Assembly (NCBI GenBank): GCA_003550325.1
Contig: QKWP01000039.1
Span: 366,281-430,280, forward strand
DNA length: 64,000 nt
Source: Gigaspora rosea
Taxonomy: Eukaryota > Glomeromycota > Glomeromycetes > Diversisporales > Gigasporaceae
Direction: 5' to 3'
Below are positions 1-10,915 of the stretch, piece after piece. Each line of letters opens with the position of its first letter. Position 1 is the first letter of the stretch. A program made the translations under genes and the position numbers. The notes under the pieces were generated by a model that did no database searches, was not told the origin of the DNA, and saw nothing but the letters and a program-made list of their open reading frames with translations.

Positions 1-321
1 AATACCAAATGATGGTGAAATTTGAGGGTCTCGATTTGAAAATATAACGATAAGCTCCACCAAAATCCACCATACTCTTTCATTAATAATAACTCTAACC
101 TTAAATCCTAACTCATCCATAAAAAAAAAAGCCGACAAAAAAGGTTCTAAAAAATTTAAAAAATCGCAATAAAATAGATTCAAATTTCGCATCATCCGAT
201 TTCACGATCGTCCAAAAAATTATTTTATTTAACATCTATTGCCGGGTTGGCCTGGGCCCAAATTATGGATGTGACTTGTTAAAATAATAAAGATATTGAT
301 TTTACAATCCACTGCTTGGTA

Positions 322-440
322 AAGTTAATTCGTAACTCTGGTAAAGATAATATTGGTAGAAATTAATTCGTAACTCTAGTAAAATAATCTTGGCAGAATT
401 AACTCGTAAACATAATTTTGGTAGAATTAGCTCGTAACTC
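322..440. repeat. Degenerate short tandem repeat
   Basis: Four imperfect copies of a 28-38 bp unit containing TAACTCGTAA or ATTCGTAACTCT start near 326, 364, 400 and 428. There is no coding frame across it. The rest of 1-760 is AT-rich sequence without a gene that I can support; a short CCCTAACCCTAACC stretch near 657 is too short to be called telomeric. Confidence 0.5.
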
Positions 441-912
441 TAACAACTCTAAAATCACCAGTCTAAAAAATTTCGCTGGCCAATCAAATTTCGAGATCAG
501 GTGTAACGTGAAAAAAGTTCAAGAAACCAAAACAATCCAAAAATCGACCGTAACTCGAAATTTTGTCTATTAAACTGTCTTCTGCGTATTAACAAAAAGT
601 TTTCCTTGCAAAATTTTGGTATAACTATAGCCCTTTAAATTTAACCTACTTGCAATACCCTAACCCTAACCTAATAGCGAAATTTTTAAAACATACCAAT
701 TAAATGATCATCTATTTTGGTTTTATTGTGAAAATGTACAATAGTTAATATTTATAACTATTAGGTTATATAATTAAATAGTAGGAAATTTTTGTAATAT
801 TTGCTTAAATGAAAGTTTTTGTTATACAAAATATGCTGTAATATTTTGCACAAAATATTAAACCAAAAAAATTTTTTATATAAATGTGCGTCCCCAAAAT
901 AAAAAATTATCT

Positions 913-1416
913 CGGAACTGGATTTAGTACTAAGTAAGCCTCCCTTTGAGCTTAACAAAAGTTGTTCTAAAGAACAACTTTTGTTAAGCTCAAAGGGAGG
1001 CTTACTTAGTACTAAATCCAGTTCCGAAGCATTTGTTTGTCTTATACAAGAAATACCTAAAATTTTTTATTTGTTTCAAAATAACGCGTTATTACTGTTA
1101 AAGTACTGTAAAGTTCAATTAAAGTTCTTTTAAATAATTCAATATGAAATTCAATTTACATTATTCAATATAATTTACATTTTTTTTTTATTTAAACCAA
1201 TTAAATAAATTCATTACCGCGTTTAAATTAGTATAATGAGATGGCCCTTTGGGGCATCCATAACCAACATCTCCGAGAAATTCACTTAGAAGCAAATATT
1301 CTGCTATTCGACTAAAGAGGCTGATTAAGACGTTGTATGTAAGTTCTAATCCTGAAAAACATAACGTAGAAATATTGCTTGCATATTACTTTAATAAAAA
1401 ATTAACTTAATACTTA
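913..1416 (+). mobile_element. Foldback repeat, copy 1 (perfect hairpin plus about 390 bp tail)
   Basis: Positions 913-968 and 971-1026 are 56-bp perfect inverted arms separated by 2 nt (AA). The following sequence to about 1416 is repeated, inverted, at 9339-9797. No protein is encoded. The structure looks like a non-autonomous DNA element of foldback or MITE type; the assignment to a family is not possible by eye. Confidence 0.7.
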
Positions 1417-1682
1417 CCATATATCTTGCGTATTAATTATCAAAGAAAATTGGGTTTTACAAGTCTGTAGAGTTAAAAAAAAAACAACAACAACAATGAA
1501 TTTGCTTAGATGGTTGTCAGTATTCGTTTATTTAATCTTTGTCGATCATTTTCTGTGTCGATACTGTAACCCGAAACGTTTTCGGGTCATGTGATGATCG
1601 ACAACAAATTAGCCAATGATAAATCGTAATTTGGTTTACCGTAACACAATCAGGCAAATCAAAACATACTTTAATCTCACAC

Positions 1683-2906
<1,224 letters not shown>

Positions 2907-3388
2907 ATAAATATTGTATTTGTTAAAATTACATTGTTACATCAAGTAGTAACATTTGTCTAGATATTCTAGCACTGTAAAAACTCGATGCTAGTAAAAA
3001 ATTAAACTGTTTGCAAAGTTAGATATTTTTATTTTTAATCTATGATAATAAGAATGTGCAATGTGTCCTGAGCTCTCACTTAATAATACACTGTTAACTT
3101 TGTACATTAGTAAGTAAGCACAAAAAGAATAATAAATAAAATAAATAATAGTATACGTATCAAATTTTGGCAGATGATACAGTATGTAACATATTATTTC
3201 AATTATTGAAGACCAATGTTAATTATTAAATCAAGGTGAAATTGTTTCTTCTATATGAGGCAATACGTATTAGGAGATTCAAATTTCTACTGAATATTTC
3301 TCCTTTTTATAATTAAATATAGAAACCTAATTATGGTTTCATGGAGCTGTTTTGCTAATTATTATTTCTCTGTGATTAGTATTAAACA
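2907..3388. other. Intergenic, no feature seen
   Basis: AT-rich sequence downstream of the kinase gene. No open frame, hairpin or repeat that I can support. Confidence 0.5.
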
Positions 3389-3565
3389 AAGGGAAATTCT
3401 ATTTTGTCCCAGGTCAAATGACCCCCCCTAGAATTTGGGTTAGTGCGGGCCGGAAATATGTTAATGCCAGCCGGGTTTTAGTGTAAAAACCCGGCTGGCA
3501 TCAACATATTTCCGGTCTAACCCTAAATTTTTACCAGGGGGTCATTTTGAAATAGAATTTCCCTT
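3389..3565. mobile_element. MITE-like inverted repeat
   Basis: The ends AAAGGGAAATTCTATTT and the complement AAATAGAATTTCCCTT bracket a 177-bp foldback centred near 3477. The centre contains CCCGGCTGGCAT and its complement. The arms are imperfect near the ends and tight near the middle. No protein is encoded. Confidence 0.7.
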
Positions 3566-4756
3566 AAGAAAATTCCCAATATTATTTAGCCAAATCTACA
3601 GCCAGTTTTCGTGTATAGTTAGATCCAGTATTAGAAAAATAAAAATAGGAGAGGAATTTTGTTTGTTAGCAAGAAATTTAGATTTATTCACAAAAAAAGT
3701 GCTAAAATTGGGGAATTTTGCCGGAGAGATAATCAGTGGGGTCACATTAATTTGAAAAGGACGATAATCAAGTATTAAATCATAACTAGAAAAAAAAATT
3801 CAATACGTAATCAAAAAAATTATAATAACGAATAAATGATGAATTGCGAATTTTTTTTCTTTATTTCAAGTAAAAGTTTTCAGTTTATTTTTTATTTTTT
3901 TTATTAAACAATGTTATTATATACCTTGGCACCCTAATTGATTTTTTTTTACATCTGACTGTGTGTTCTCAAGTCTCAACCTCAATTTGATTAGCTAATG
4001 ATCGTAATCGTGCACAACTATAATTATATATTTACGTAAAATTTTTGATAGCGAATCGAATATGCAAATTAAGCAATCAAAGTTAGCTCAAACGTTATTC
4101 TCTATGCGATTAGCTAATAAACGTGACGATGCTAATTTACTATAATAAATCAAAATAGTAATTGCAATCGTTACTTGAGCAATTCATTAATATTTTGTCA
4201 TTACTACGTTTACTTCGTCAATATTCGGTTGTTGCATGATAACGCTCAATTAATTATAAATTTTGCTAAGCCAGGGATGAAAAAAAGGTGGTCTGCCATG
4301 AAATGTTTGTAAATTGAAATGATAAATTCTCATATTTTTTTATTAATAAAAATATATTAATTACGTAATAAACTTTATTAAACTACGATGTTTATTAACG
4401 TTAAATATTCATTGCGATGTTAAACACATTTGACCCCTTAAAATATTTTCCACTAAGTAAAATTTTATGATTTGATTACAACACATAGCATAAATTTAAA
4501 CTCAAAGTTTACCTTTGATGTCAAATCTCAAAATTTGGCATTCTATTAACGTTGTCACAAACTTTAATTTATTGAATTCACCTTCAAGATTAACAATACA
4601 TTCATATTAAAAAATTGGCCTAATTGTTTAACTATGGGTCTACATATAGGTTTGTTTTAATTAGTTGACCACCCACCCCAACGTTAACATTAAGTCCGTG
4701 CCAAAAATGTCACAAAGGTAAGAATTACGTATTATGTTTAATTTTATCATGATTCA

Positions 4757-4818
4757 TTGAAACTCAGTTCATTCTCCGACGGCACCTTGATGCCGTAGGA
4801 GAATAAACTGAGTTCAAT
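4757..4818. repeat. Hairpin with about 20-bp stem
   Basis: TTGAAACTCAGTT...ATTCTCC pairs with GGAGAATAAACTGAGTTCAA around a GACGGCA/TGCCGT inner stem. The surrounding 3566-5126 region is AT-rich and shows no gene I can support. Confidence 0.55.
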
Positions 4819-5126
4819 TGACAAAATTAAAATACATGCTAAAGCTTATCATTAGCGGGATAGTTATTATTTGTTTCAAGGATTTTTTCCTCTTCAAGGT
4901 GGTTATTCGTGTGCGAGTGGCATTTAAGTTAACAGATAAAAAGGATGAATTGAATTATGTGAAAAAAATAAGGTTAAATATAAATAATACAAATGTTATT
5001 ACGGTACAGTATTTGATTTTTCATTCGTAAGTCAGCATTAGCGTATTTAATATAGGTAATTCCATTACTCCTGATACATTACGTATTAATTTAACAAATT
5101 AAAAAAGTTTATAATATTTTATCAAA

Positions 5127-5181
5127 TGATTTAACTATCAAAATGGTCCTTTCAATAAGGGGATTTTGATAGTTAAGTCAT
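5127..5181. repeat. Hairpin with about 17-bp stem
   Basis: ATTTAACTATCAAAAT pairs with ATTTTGATAGTTAAGT around a short loop. Isolated between genes; the flanking 5182-5781 has no feature I can support. Confidence 0.5.
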
Positions 5182-5781
5182 CTAAATGGATCGGTGGATC
5201 AAAAAGTTATAGGTTTTTTAAAATTTATCGTTATCGTTATGTATTATTAATGTTACACAAGAAAATTACTACTTTATTCAATACTATAACTAGAAGAAAT
5301 TTTGCAAACTTTTTTGTAATTGTTACACCAAGTTACTTGCTTAGTAGCACAAAACAACACTTAATTTTGATTAATTAACTTTTAAAAAACAAAATTTTTA
5401 GTTTTTTATTAATTTTTTAAAATATTAAATCAAGTAATTATAAAAATTATTACAAATAAGTTATATAAATACTCAGTCATTATATATATATTTTTTGATT
5501 GCTTATTAGTATATAAAAATTTGAGTTGTTGTATTTAATTTAAAATGTATCATGATGGTGTATCACGCTTAATGAAACTACAAATAATATGCAATTAAAT
5601 TTTTGTAAGATTAAACACGTAATATGATATTATTTTTTATGTTAAAATTTGCTAATTAGCAATTACCACATGTTTTTAATAGTAATTCATTTATTATTGG
5701 TCTGTTCCACTTTCAAAAAATAATAGAGCGAAAAGCAAAAAATAAAAACAAAAATTAAGCAATTGTTGCAAACAATTATCA

Positions 5782-6520
5782 TTAAATTATGTAAGCCTTC
5801 TTTGCAATATTTACTAATTCAAATATATTTTCCCCTTTAATGTTATGGAATTCAGAGAATTCAGGATTTCTTAATAATTCTTTAATCAAGAAATTATATT
5901 CACTTTCACTTGCACTGAGAAAATAATTTGCATTTAGCTTGATTTCGATCATCTCATTTTGTATAACATTTGTTACCCATAGGAAATGGTGCAGTTTCCA
6001 ACATGCGGTCCACTCTTTTAAAATAGAGTGTGAATTAATATTGCCAAATTTTTTGTTAATCCGAGCCTTTAAATCATTACCCTTCCAATTATCTGTAGTC
6101 TTCTCCAATGTAATTGGGCTCATTTCTTCTTGTTGTTCTTGTTGACAAAGTATCAGCAATATAAAAAAGAAATCAGACAAAGAATATATTAGTTTTAGCA
6201 TTTTATACTGTTGGTTAGTGATCTCTTTCTGATAATGTTCAAAGTGTTGTTCCCATAATTGAAGATTTTAAACAACTGCCAACATCCTTCATCTGTTTTG
6301 GCAATGGCTCCAACAAAACTTTTGTTGAGTCCTCATTAAAATATTTTACAATTGGTTGTGAATACATTCCCACTAGATCATTTGTATTTGATGCAAAATT
6401 GTCAGATATTTTTTTTATTTTTCTTAGTTTATTCAATCTCTTTGCATAATCTGATGGTGGTTTAAGACGAGACGTTTGCTATGGGCAGTCGGTCCTATTT
6501 GTAGGTCTAAAAAAAATCAT
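5782..6520 (-). pseudogene. Broken orphan gene, frameshift and in-frame TAG
   Basis: Read on the minus strand, a coding-like stretch starts near 6520 after a TTTTAG acceptor (PTNRTDCP). It meets an in-frame TAG and continues as QTSRLKPPSDYAKRLNKLRK to about 6270. There it must shift by one base near GTTTAAAATC to continue as NLQLWEQHFEHYQKEI and run to the stop at 5782. The last part (139 residues when read from its own ATG at 6201) ends in FELVNIAKKAYII. No known domain is recognised. The two lesions suggest a decayed gene, although the shift alone could be a sequence error. Confidence 0.45.
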
Positions 6521-6959
6521 GAACAATTAAACTTGTAGTTCTTAAAAATAAATTCTGAATTATTTAAATTTAAGTAAAATTTAAATTTTAAAACATACCA
6601 TTAAATTTTGAAGTTGTGTAATTCACAGAAGTACTTCCTAGATCCTAAAAATTTAGTATAAATGAATGAGGTTCATAAAATTATAAATAAATTTTAATAC
6701 ATGTAATAATATAGATAATTTTTAACTTACTGAACTTTCATTGTTGGTATCTTCCCTTTATTGATAAATGAATTAGAAAACATCAAAATTAAAAAAAATT
6801 ATCATAGAACTCAAGATCCTTACCTGAGTTTCTAACGAGCCCTGGAAAATATGATTTAATTAAATCCCTCAATAAAAAAAAAAAATTAGAATATTACAAA
6901 TTATTTAATGATAAGATTTATTCACCTTATTTACTTGTTCACCCTTGGAATCATCTTTT

Positions 6960-7312
6960 TTATAAATCTCCTTGTTCCTCGATTTCTTCATCAGAATCTG
7001 AATCGGGTTGTGGATCATTGTATTTTTGTGATTCCTTGTAAAGTTAATTATGTATTAAAAAAATAAATAAAAGACGTTTTAGCTAATTTAATAAAATTAG
7101 TATTTCTGTAAGTACATTTAATAAAAGTTTAATAATCCTATCTGATTCTTAAAATTTAAACTTTGAGCTTTATTTTCTTGAATGATCTCACTCTCTTCAA
7201 TACGTTGTGATACATAATTATCAAATTCATTTAAACTATCATCGATTCGCGATATTTTTGCTCCCTGGTCATCTACGGTGCCATCTTCTTCTAAATCAAA
7301 ACTTAATTCCAT
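6960..7312 (-). pseudogene. Acidic coding-like fragments
   Basis: An ATG at 7312 opens a 64-residue acidic frame (MELSFDLEEDGTVDDQG...) that stops at 7118. A second acidic stretch, ESQKYNDPQPDSDSDEEIEE, lies on the same strand at about 7035-6965 after a TTTACAAG acceptor. A clean splice between them is not visible because a stop precedes the only GT. They may be the 5' part of the broken gene at 5782-6520. Confidence is low. Confidence 0.25.
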
Positions 7313-7422
7313 ATCTATATCCGTTAAATTTTAAGTATGAAAACGGATAACGGATCACATCTCTAGTTTACATAAATACCATATTGTTAAACACATTTAA
7401 TATTTTTTAAAAAAAAAAAAAG

Positions 7423-8061
7423 TTATATACAATTATTTTTTTCAATTAGTTTTTGGTAATCTTCTAATTCCTTTAACAAGAAACTCATAAATCTTAATGT
7501 TTTATCATAAATTCCTTCACAAGTACTTGCTCGAGGACCGGCCATGTTTAAATGTTTGATATTATTTTCTTTTATCCATTTAAAAACTTCACTAATATTA
7601 TTTGTTACGTCTTCATCTAAATTAACGATTTTCAACGGTTTATTTAATTCATTGGCTTTGTCAATAGTAAGACCTGTTCCATCTTTATCTGAATCAAAAG
7701 TTGAAAATTTCATTATTAAAGTGGCATCTGCATCTTTAACGTTTAGTTCGGTCCTTTCTTTGTAATCGTCAGTTTTTGTTTCTTGGAGCGGGTATTTTTC
7801 TGGGATTTTTCCTTCCCCTTCCCAACGCCGTCCTTCTGGACACCAACCAGTAAGTCTCCATACATTTCCATTCTTGAATTCTACAACAAGATAATGTTCT
7901 TTATATTCTTTCTTTTTAACATTCGGATTATTTTCTACGTATTCAACAAAAGCATCAAAAGCTCCTATGTCGGCTCCCTTTTGCCCGCCAGAACGAAAAT
8001 CTGTTATTTGTGCAGAACGTTTAAAATATTTTTGCAATTGATTTTTATTCACTGTTCTCAT
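7423..8061 (-). CDS. SLOG superfamily protein, YpsA-like ('putative molybdenum carrier')
   Basis: Single-exon frame of 212 residues, ATG to stop intact. Conserved blocks in order: SGGQKGAD (24-31), GWCPEGRR (72-79), IPEKYPLQET (86-95), ERTELNVKDADATLI (102-116) and AGPR (174-177). These are the signature blocks of the cpYpsA-related SLOG family, a Rossmann-like nucleotide-binding fold. Many SLOG proteins are thought to sense or process nucleotide-derived ligands; the molybdenum-carrier name is historical. A charged segment at about 40-70, between the first block and GWCP, seems longer than in the bacterial proteins I remember. The lack of introns and mainly bacterial family suggest horizontal acquisition, which is inference. 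Nothing in the adjacent genes shows its partner. Confidence 0.85.
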   Translation of the reverse strand: MRTVNKNQLQKYFKRSAQITDFRSGGQKGADIGAFDAFVEYVENNPNVKKKEYKEHYLVVEFKNGNVWRLTGWCPEGRRWEGEGKIPEKYPLQETKTDDYKERTELNVKDADATLIMKFSTFDSDKDGTGLTIDKANELNKPLKIVNLDEDVTNNISEVFKWIKENNIKHLNMAGPRASTCEGIYDKTLRFMSFLLKELEDYQKLIEKNNCI

Positions 8062-8632
8062 TATTATAATTGTATTTTTATATCGTTAATTGTTAATCAA
8101 GAAAGACCATTTCAAAAAATTATTGACAAAAATAACAAATTGACGCCTTCATTATTTCTTATAAACAATAGTAATACGTTTATTTTGATTTTTTTTTAGT
8201 ATTATTTAAAAAAAAACAATAACTTTATTTTTTGAATATGTGCTCCCTCCTGTTAACCGATTAATATTAAATAACGAGTAATAAGATTATCTTTATTTTA
8301 TTGAAGCCAAATTTATCAATATAAATTATGAAGTAATATATAAATTTAGATATTGTGTATAGAATTTAGATTAAGTTTAATTATTGATATAAATTGTATT
8401 GTACTGTTTAGTCGGGTATTAGTAAAATCATAAATTTAAATTGTTTTTTTTTTAATAATTTTAATATAATAAAATTAATAAATCAATTGAAAAAATATAA
8501 TAAAAATGCCAACCTCAAACACTCTATATTTTGTCATAACGATCTTTTAAATATTTATAAACACTCTTCACTTAATCGAAAAAGTGAATTACTAACATTA
8601 TTTCTGCTTTATCGTAATTTTTAGATTTCATA
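8062..8632. other. Intergenic, no feature seen
   Basis: Very AT-rich spacer between the divergently arranged SLOG gene (minus) and the small plus-strand gene at 8633. It probably holds both promoters, but no defined motif stands out. Confidence 0.4.
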
Positions 8633-9009
8633 ATGTCATCCAAAGTCGATTATAAGATAAATGGTATTATTTGATTTTTCTTTTAAGACTGTATGTGCTT
8701 GCAATAATCTAAGAACTGAATGTCTTAGATAAAATCGAATTTCAAATCGAACGTGATATTGTAACTAAGAATGATTTAGGAGAGGTTAATATAAAACGTG
8801 TACTTAAAGATTCTGGAACTGGCAAGTTTACTAAAATACTCAATAATAATAACTTTTTGATATGTAAATCTGATTGTAAAGAATGTTGTAAGTTTTATTC
8901 CGTGAAGGGATGAATTTTGTAACATAACTTAATCAAGTGTAAGTGGGTTATTTTAACTTTTTTTTTAGGGATTGAGAAACGTGATATCGTTCGAGTTCTT
9001 AGTCCTTAA
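8633..9009 (+). CDS. Small orphan protein, three exons
   Basis: Exons 8633-8663, 8714-8887 and 8969-9009 join in frame from ATG to TAA and give about 81 residues. The second donor is a consensus GTAAGT and the last acceptor follows a T9 run. The product starts MSSKVDYKINELNVLDKIEF, is charged, contains a Cys-rich segment CKSDCKECCW near residue 70, and contains a repeated theme IERDIV / IEKRDIV. No known domain. A 10-bp perfect hairpin (AGTCCTTAAT/ATTAAGGACT, 9001-9023) overlaps the stop. The continuous splicing supports a real gene, but it has no recognisable homologue. Confidence 0.4.
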
Positions 9010-9338
9010 TATCATTAAGGACTAAATAGGAGCATAGACTAGAATTTTTATTACCTAATAGGATGAATACTTTAGAAAGACAAAAGCGAACTCTTGATAA
9101 AATATATGCGGCTGGGTTATGAGCAATTCACTGGTACTTTCAGAATTAACCATCCTTTGCTCTCGTTTATAATTGTGTATTTTGTTCATTCCTATACTAT
9201 TGTTTTTTTACAATTAACGGTTTTATATTCATTTTTTTTTGTAAATATATATATATTATTTTGGAGGTTTCTATTCTTCATCCTCTTTATCAGAATTTCT
9301 CATTTTTTTTTATGTGGGCTACTAGGTTGGTGAAATAC

Positions 9339-9797
9339 AAGTATTAAGTTAATTATTATTAAAGGCAATATTTCTACGTTATGTTTTTTCGGGATTAGAA
9401 CTTACATGAAACGTTTTAATCAGCTTCTTTAGTTGAATAGCAGAATATTTGCTTCTAAGTGAATTTCTCTGAGATGTTGATTATGGATGCCCCAAAGGGC
9501 CATCTCATGATACTAATTTAAACACAGATATTTATGGTAATGAATTTATTTAATTGGTTTAAATTTTTTTTAAATAATTGAATTTCATATTTAATTATTT
9601 AAAAGAACTTTAATTGAACTTTAAAGTACTTTTATGTAATAACGCACGTTATTTTGAGACAAATAAAAAACTTCAAATATAAGACAAAAAAATGCCTCGG
9701 AACTGGATTTAGTACTAAGTAACCCTCCCTTTGAGCTTAACAAAAGTTGTTCTTTAGAACAACTTTTGTTAAGCTCAAAGGGAGGGTTACTTAGTAC
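9339..9797 (-). mobile_element. Foldback repeat, copy 2, inverted relative to copy 1
   Basis: The reverse complement of 9339-9797 matches 971-1416 with moderate divergence (for example the block around GGATGCCCCAAAGGGCCATCTCAT at 9485-9508). It ends in an 84-86 bp hairpin (9712-9797) identical in design to copy 1 but missing the outer GGAACTGGATTTA on its right side. Central spacer is TT where copy 1 has AA, as expected for opposite orientation. Confidence 0.7.
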
Positions 9798-9825
9798 AGC
9801 CCAAAATAATTAGGGGTAGCTGCGT

Positions 9826-10654
9826 GACGTAGTCATGTTATGCGTCATTTTTAAATTCTGTCAATTATTAATTGACGCATGTCATTTTTCAATTAAAAAA
9901 CGACATACGTCATTTTTCAATCGGTATAAAACTGGCAGAAATATTTATTATATGTATTACATTTAGCCGAAGAATTTTTATTTCTACAAGAGCAATATTT
10001 AGTACTGCAATTCGTTTTTCGCAACTACAAGAATTTGGGCGAGTTTTTGACTTGAACCATTATTATTTGCACTGTTACTTCAATTCAAATTATATTAGTA
10101 AAATTTTAATTGAAATTCAAATTTTTTTTAAATTACTTCGAAAATGTATTAGTTAAGTGTTCTTGGGTATTCTTGAGTTGAGCATTTTTGTGTTAGGTGT
10201 TCTTGAGTTGGAGTTCTTGCATAGTATGAATTGTATGACTTGGGTGTTGAACATATAAGTTTGACGTTCCTGAATACGTATTATGAATTGGAAATGTAAT
10301 ATTTTGCTTGACGGGATTTTTTAATATATTAAGACATTCATTGTAACGTTCTCTATCCATCAAGCTTCGTTTGTGTATGTTTCCGATATTCGGTTAAAGG
10401 TCTCACGGGTCAGAAAAGATTAACTTTGTGGATTCATTAGTAGAAAGAGAAGAAAAAACATACATGATGATAAAAGAATATTTTTCAAATTTTATTTATT
10501 TATCATTATTGACATCATTAATAGGCTATGTCGATTATAATATGATCCGCATTAAGAATTGACCTGGGTCATTTATCAATCGGTGAAAATTGAAAAATAA
10601 CAGGCGTCAATTAATAATCGACGTAAATTGAGAAATGACGCATGACAGTCACAC
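9826..10654. mobile_element. Possible MITE with GACGCAT-rich ends
   Basis: The left end (GTGACGTAGTCATGTTATGCG) and the complement of the right end (GTGTGACTGTCATGCGTCATT) are similar. Both ends contain several TGACGCAT/ATGCGTCA and TTTTTCAATCGGT motifs. The inside is AT-rich with no protein I can support. A short relic with the same AATAACAnGnGTCAATTAATAATCG block lies at about 33535-33580. Confidence 0.4.
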
Positions 10655-10915
10655 TAAAACCAGGAACGTGAAATATTTAAATATAGCGATAGAAATTAAA
10701 TGTAACTGTAATGAGATTATTTGTAATGTTTTGCATATCGATATGGGTGATGAATTTTTAAAAATTATGTAATTTGATTGGTTAATTGTCACGGGTAATC
10801 ACGGGTGGATCATACAAATATTGTCCAATTAAAACGAATTTCCATCATGCTGATCTGCATGACATGCATTTTGTTTACATATTGTTTACCGATAAACAAT
10901 CCGAGACATTATAAT

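Noticed and set aside
657-670. Telomeric repeat
   Set aside because: Only CCCTAACCCTAACC; not a real array and not at a contig end that can be judged.
761-958. 65-codon minus-strand frame
   Set aside because: Its first part is one arm of the perfect hairpin at 913-1026; the rest is low-complexity Phe/Tyr-rich sequence. Not a gene.
9094-9333. 79-codon plus-strand frame with many Phe/Leu
   Set aside because: T-rich DNA gives hydrophobic frames by chance; no ATG in a sensible context and no homologue-like motif.
9872-10156. 94-codon plus-strand frame
   Set aside because: It lies inside the candidate MITE at 9826-10654 and begins in its repeated CGTCATTTTTCAAT motifs.
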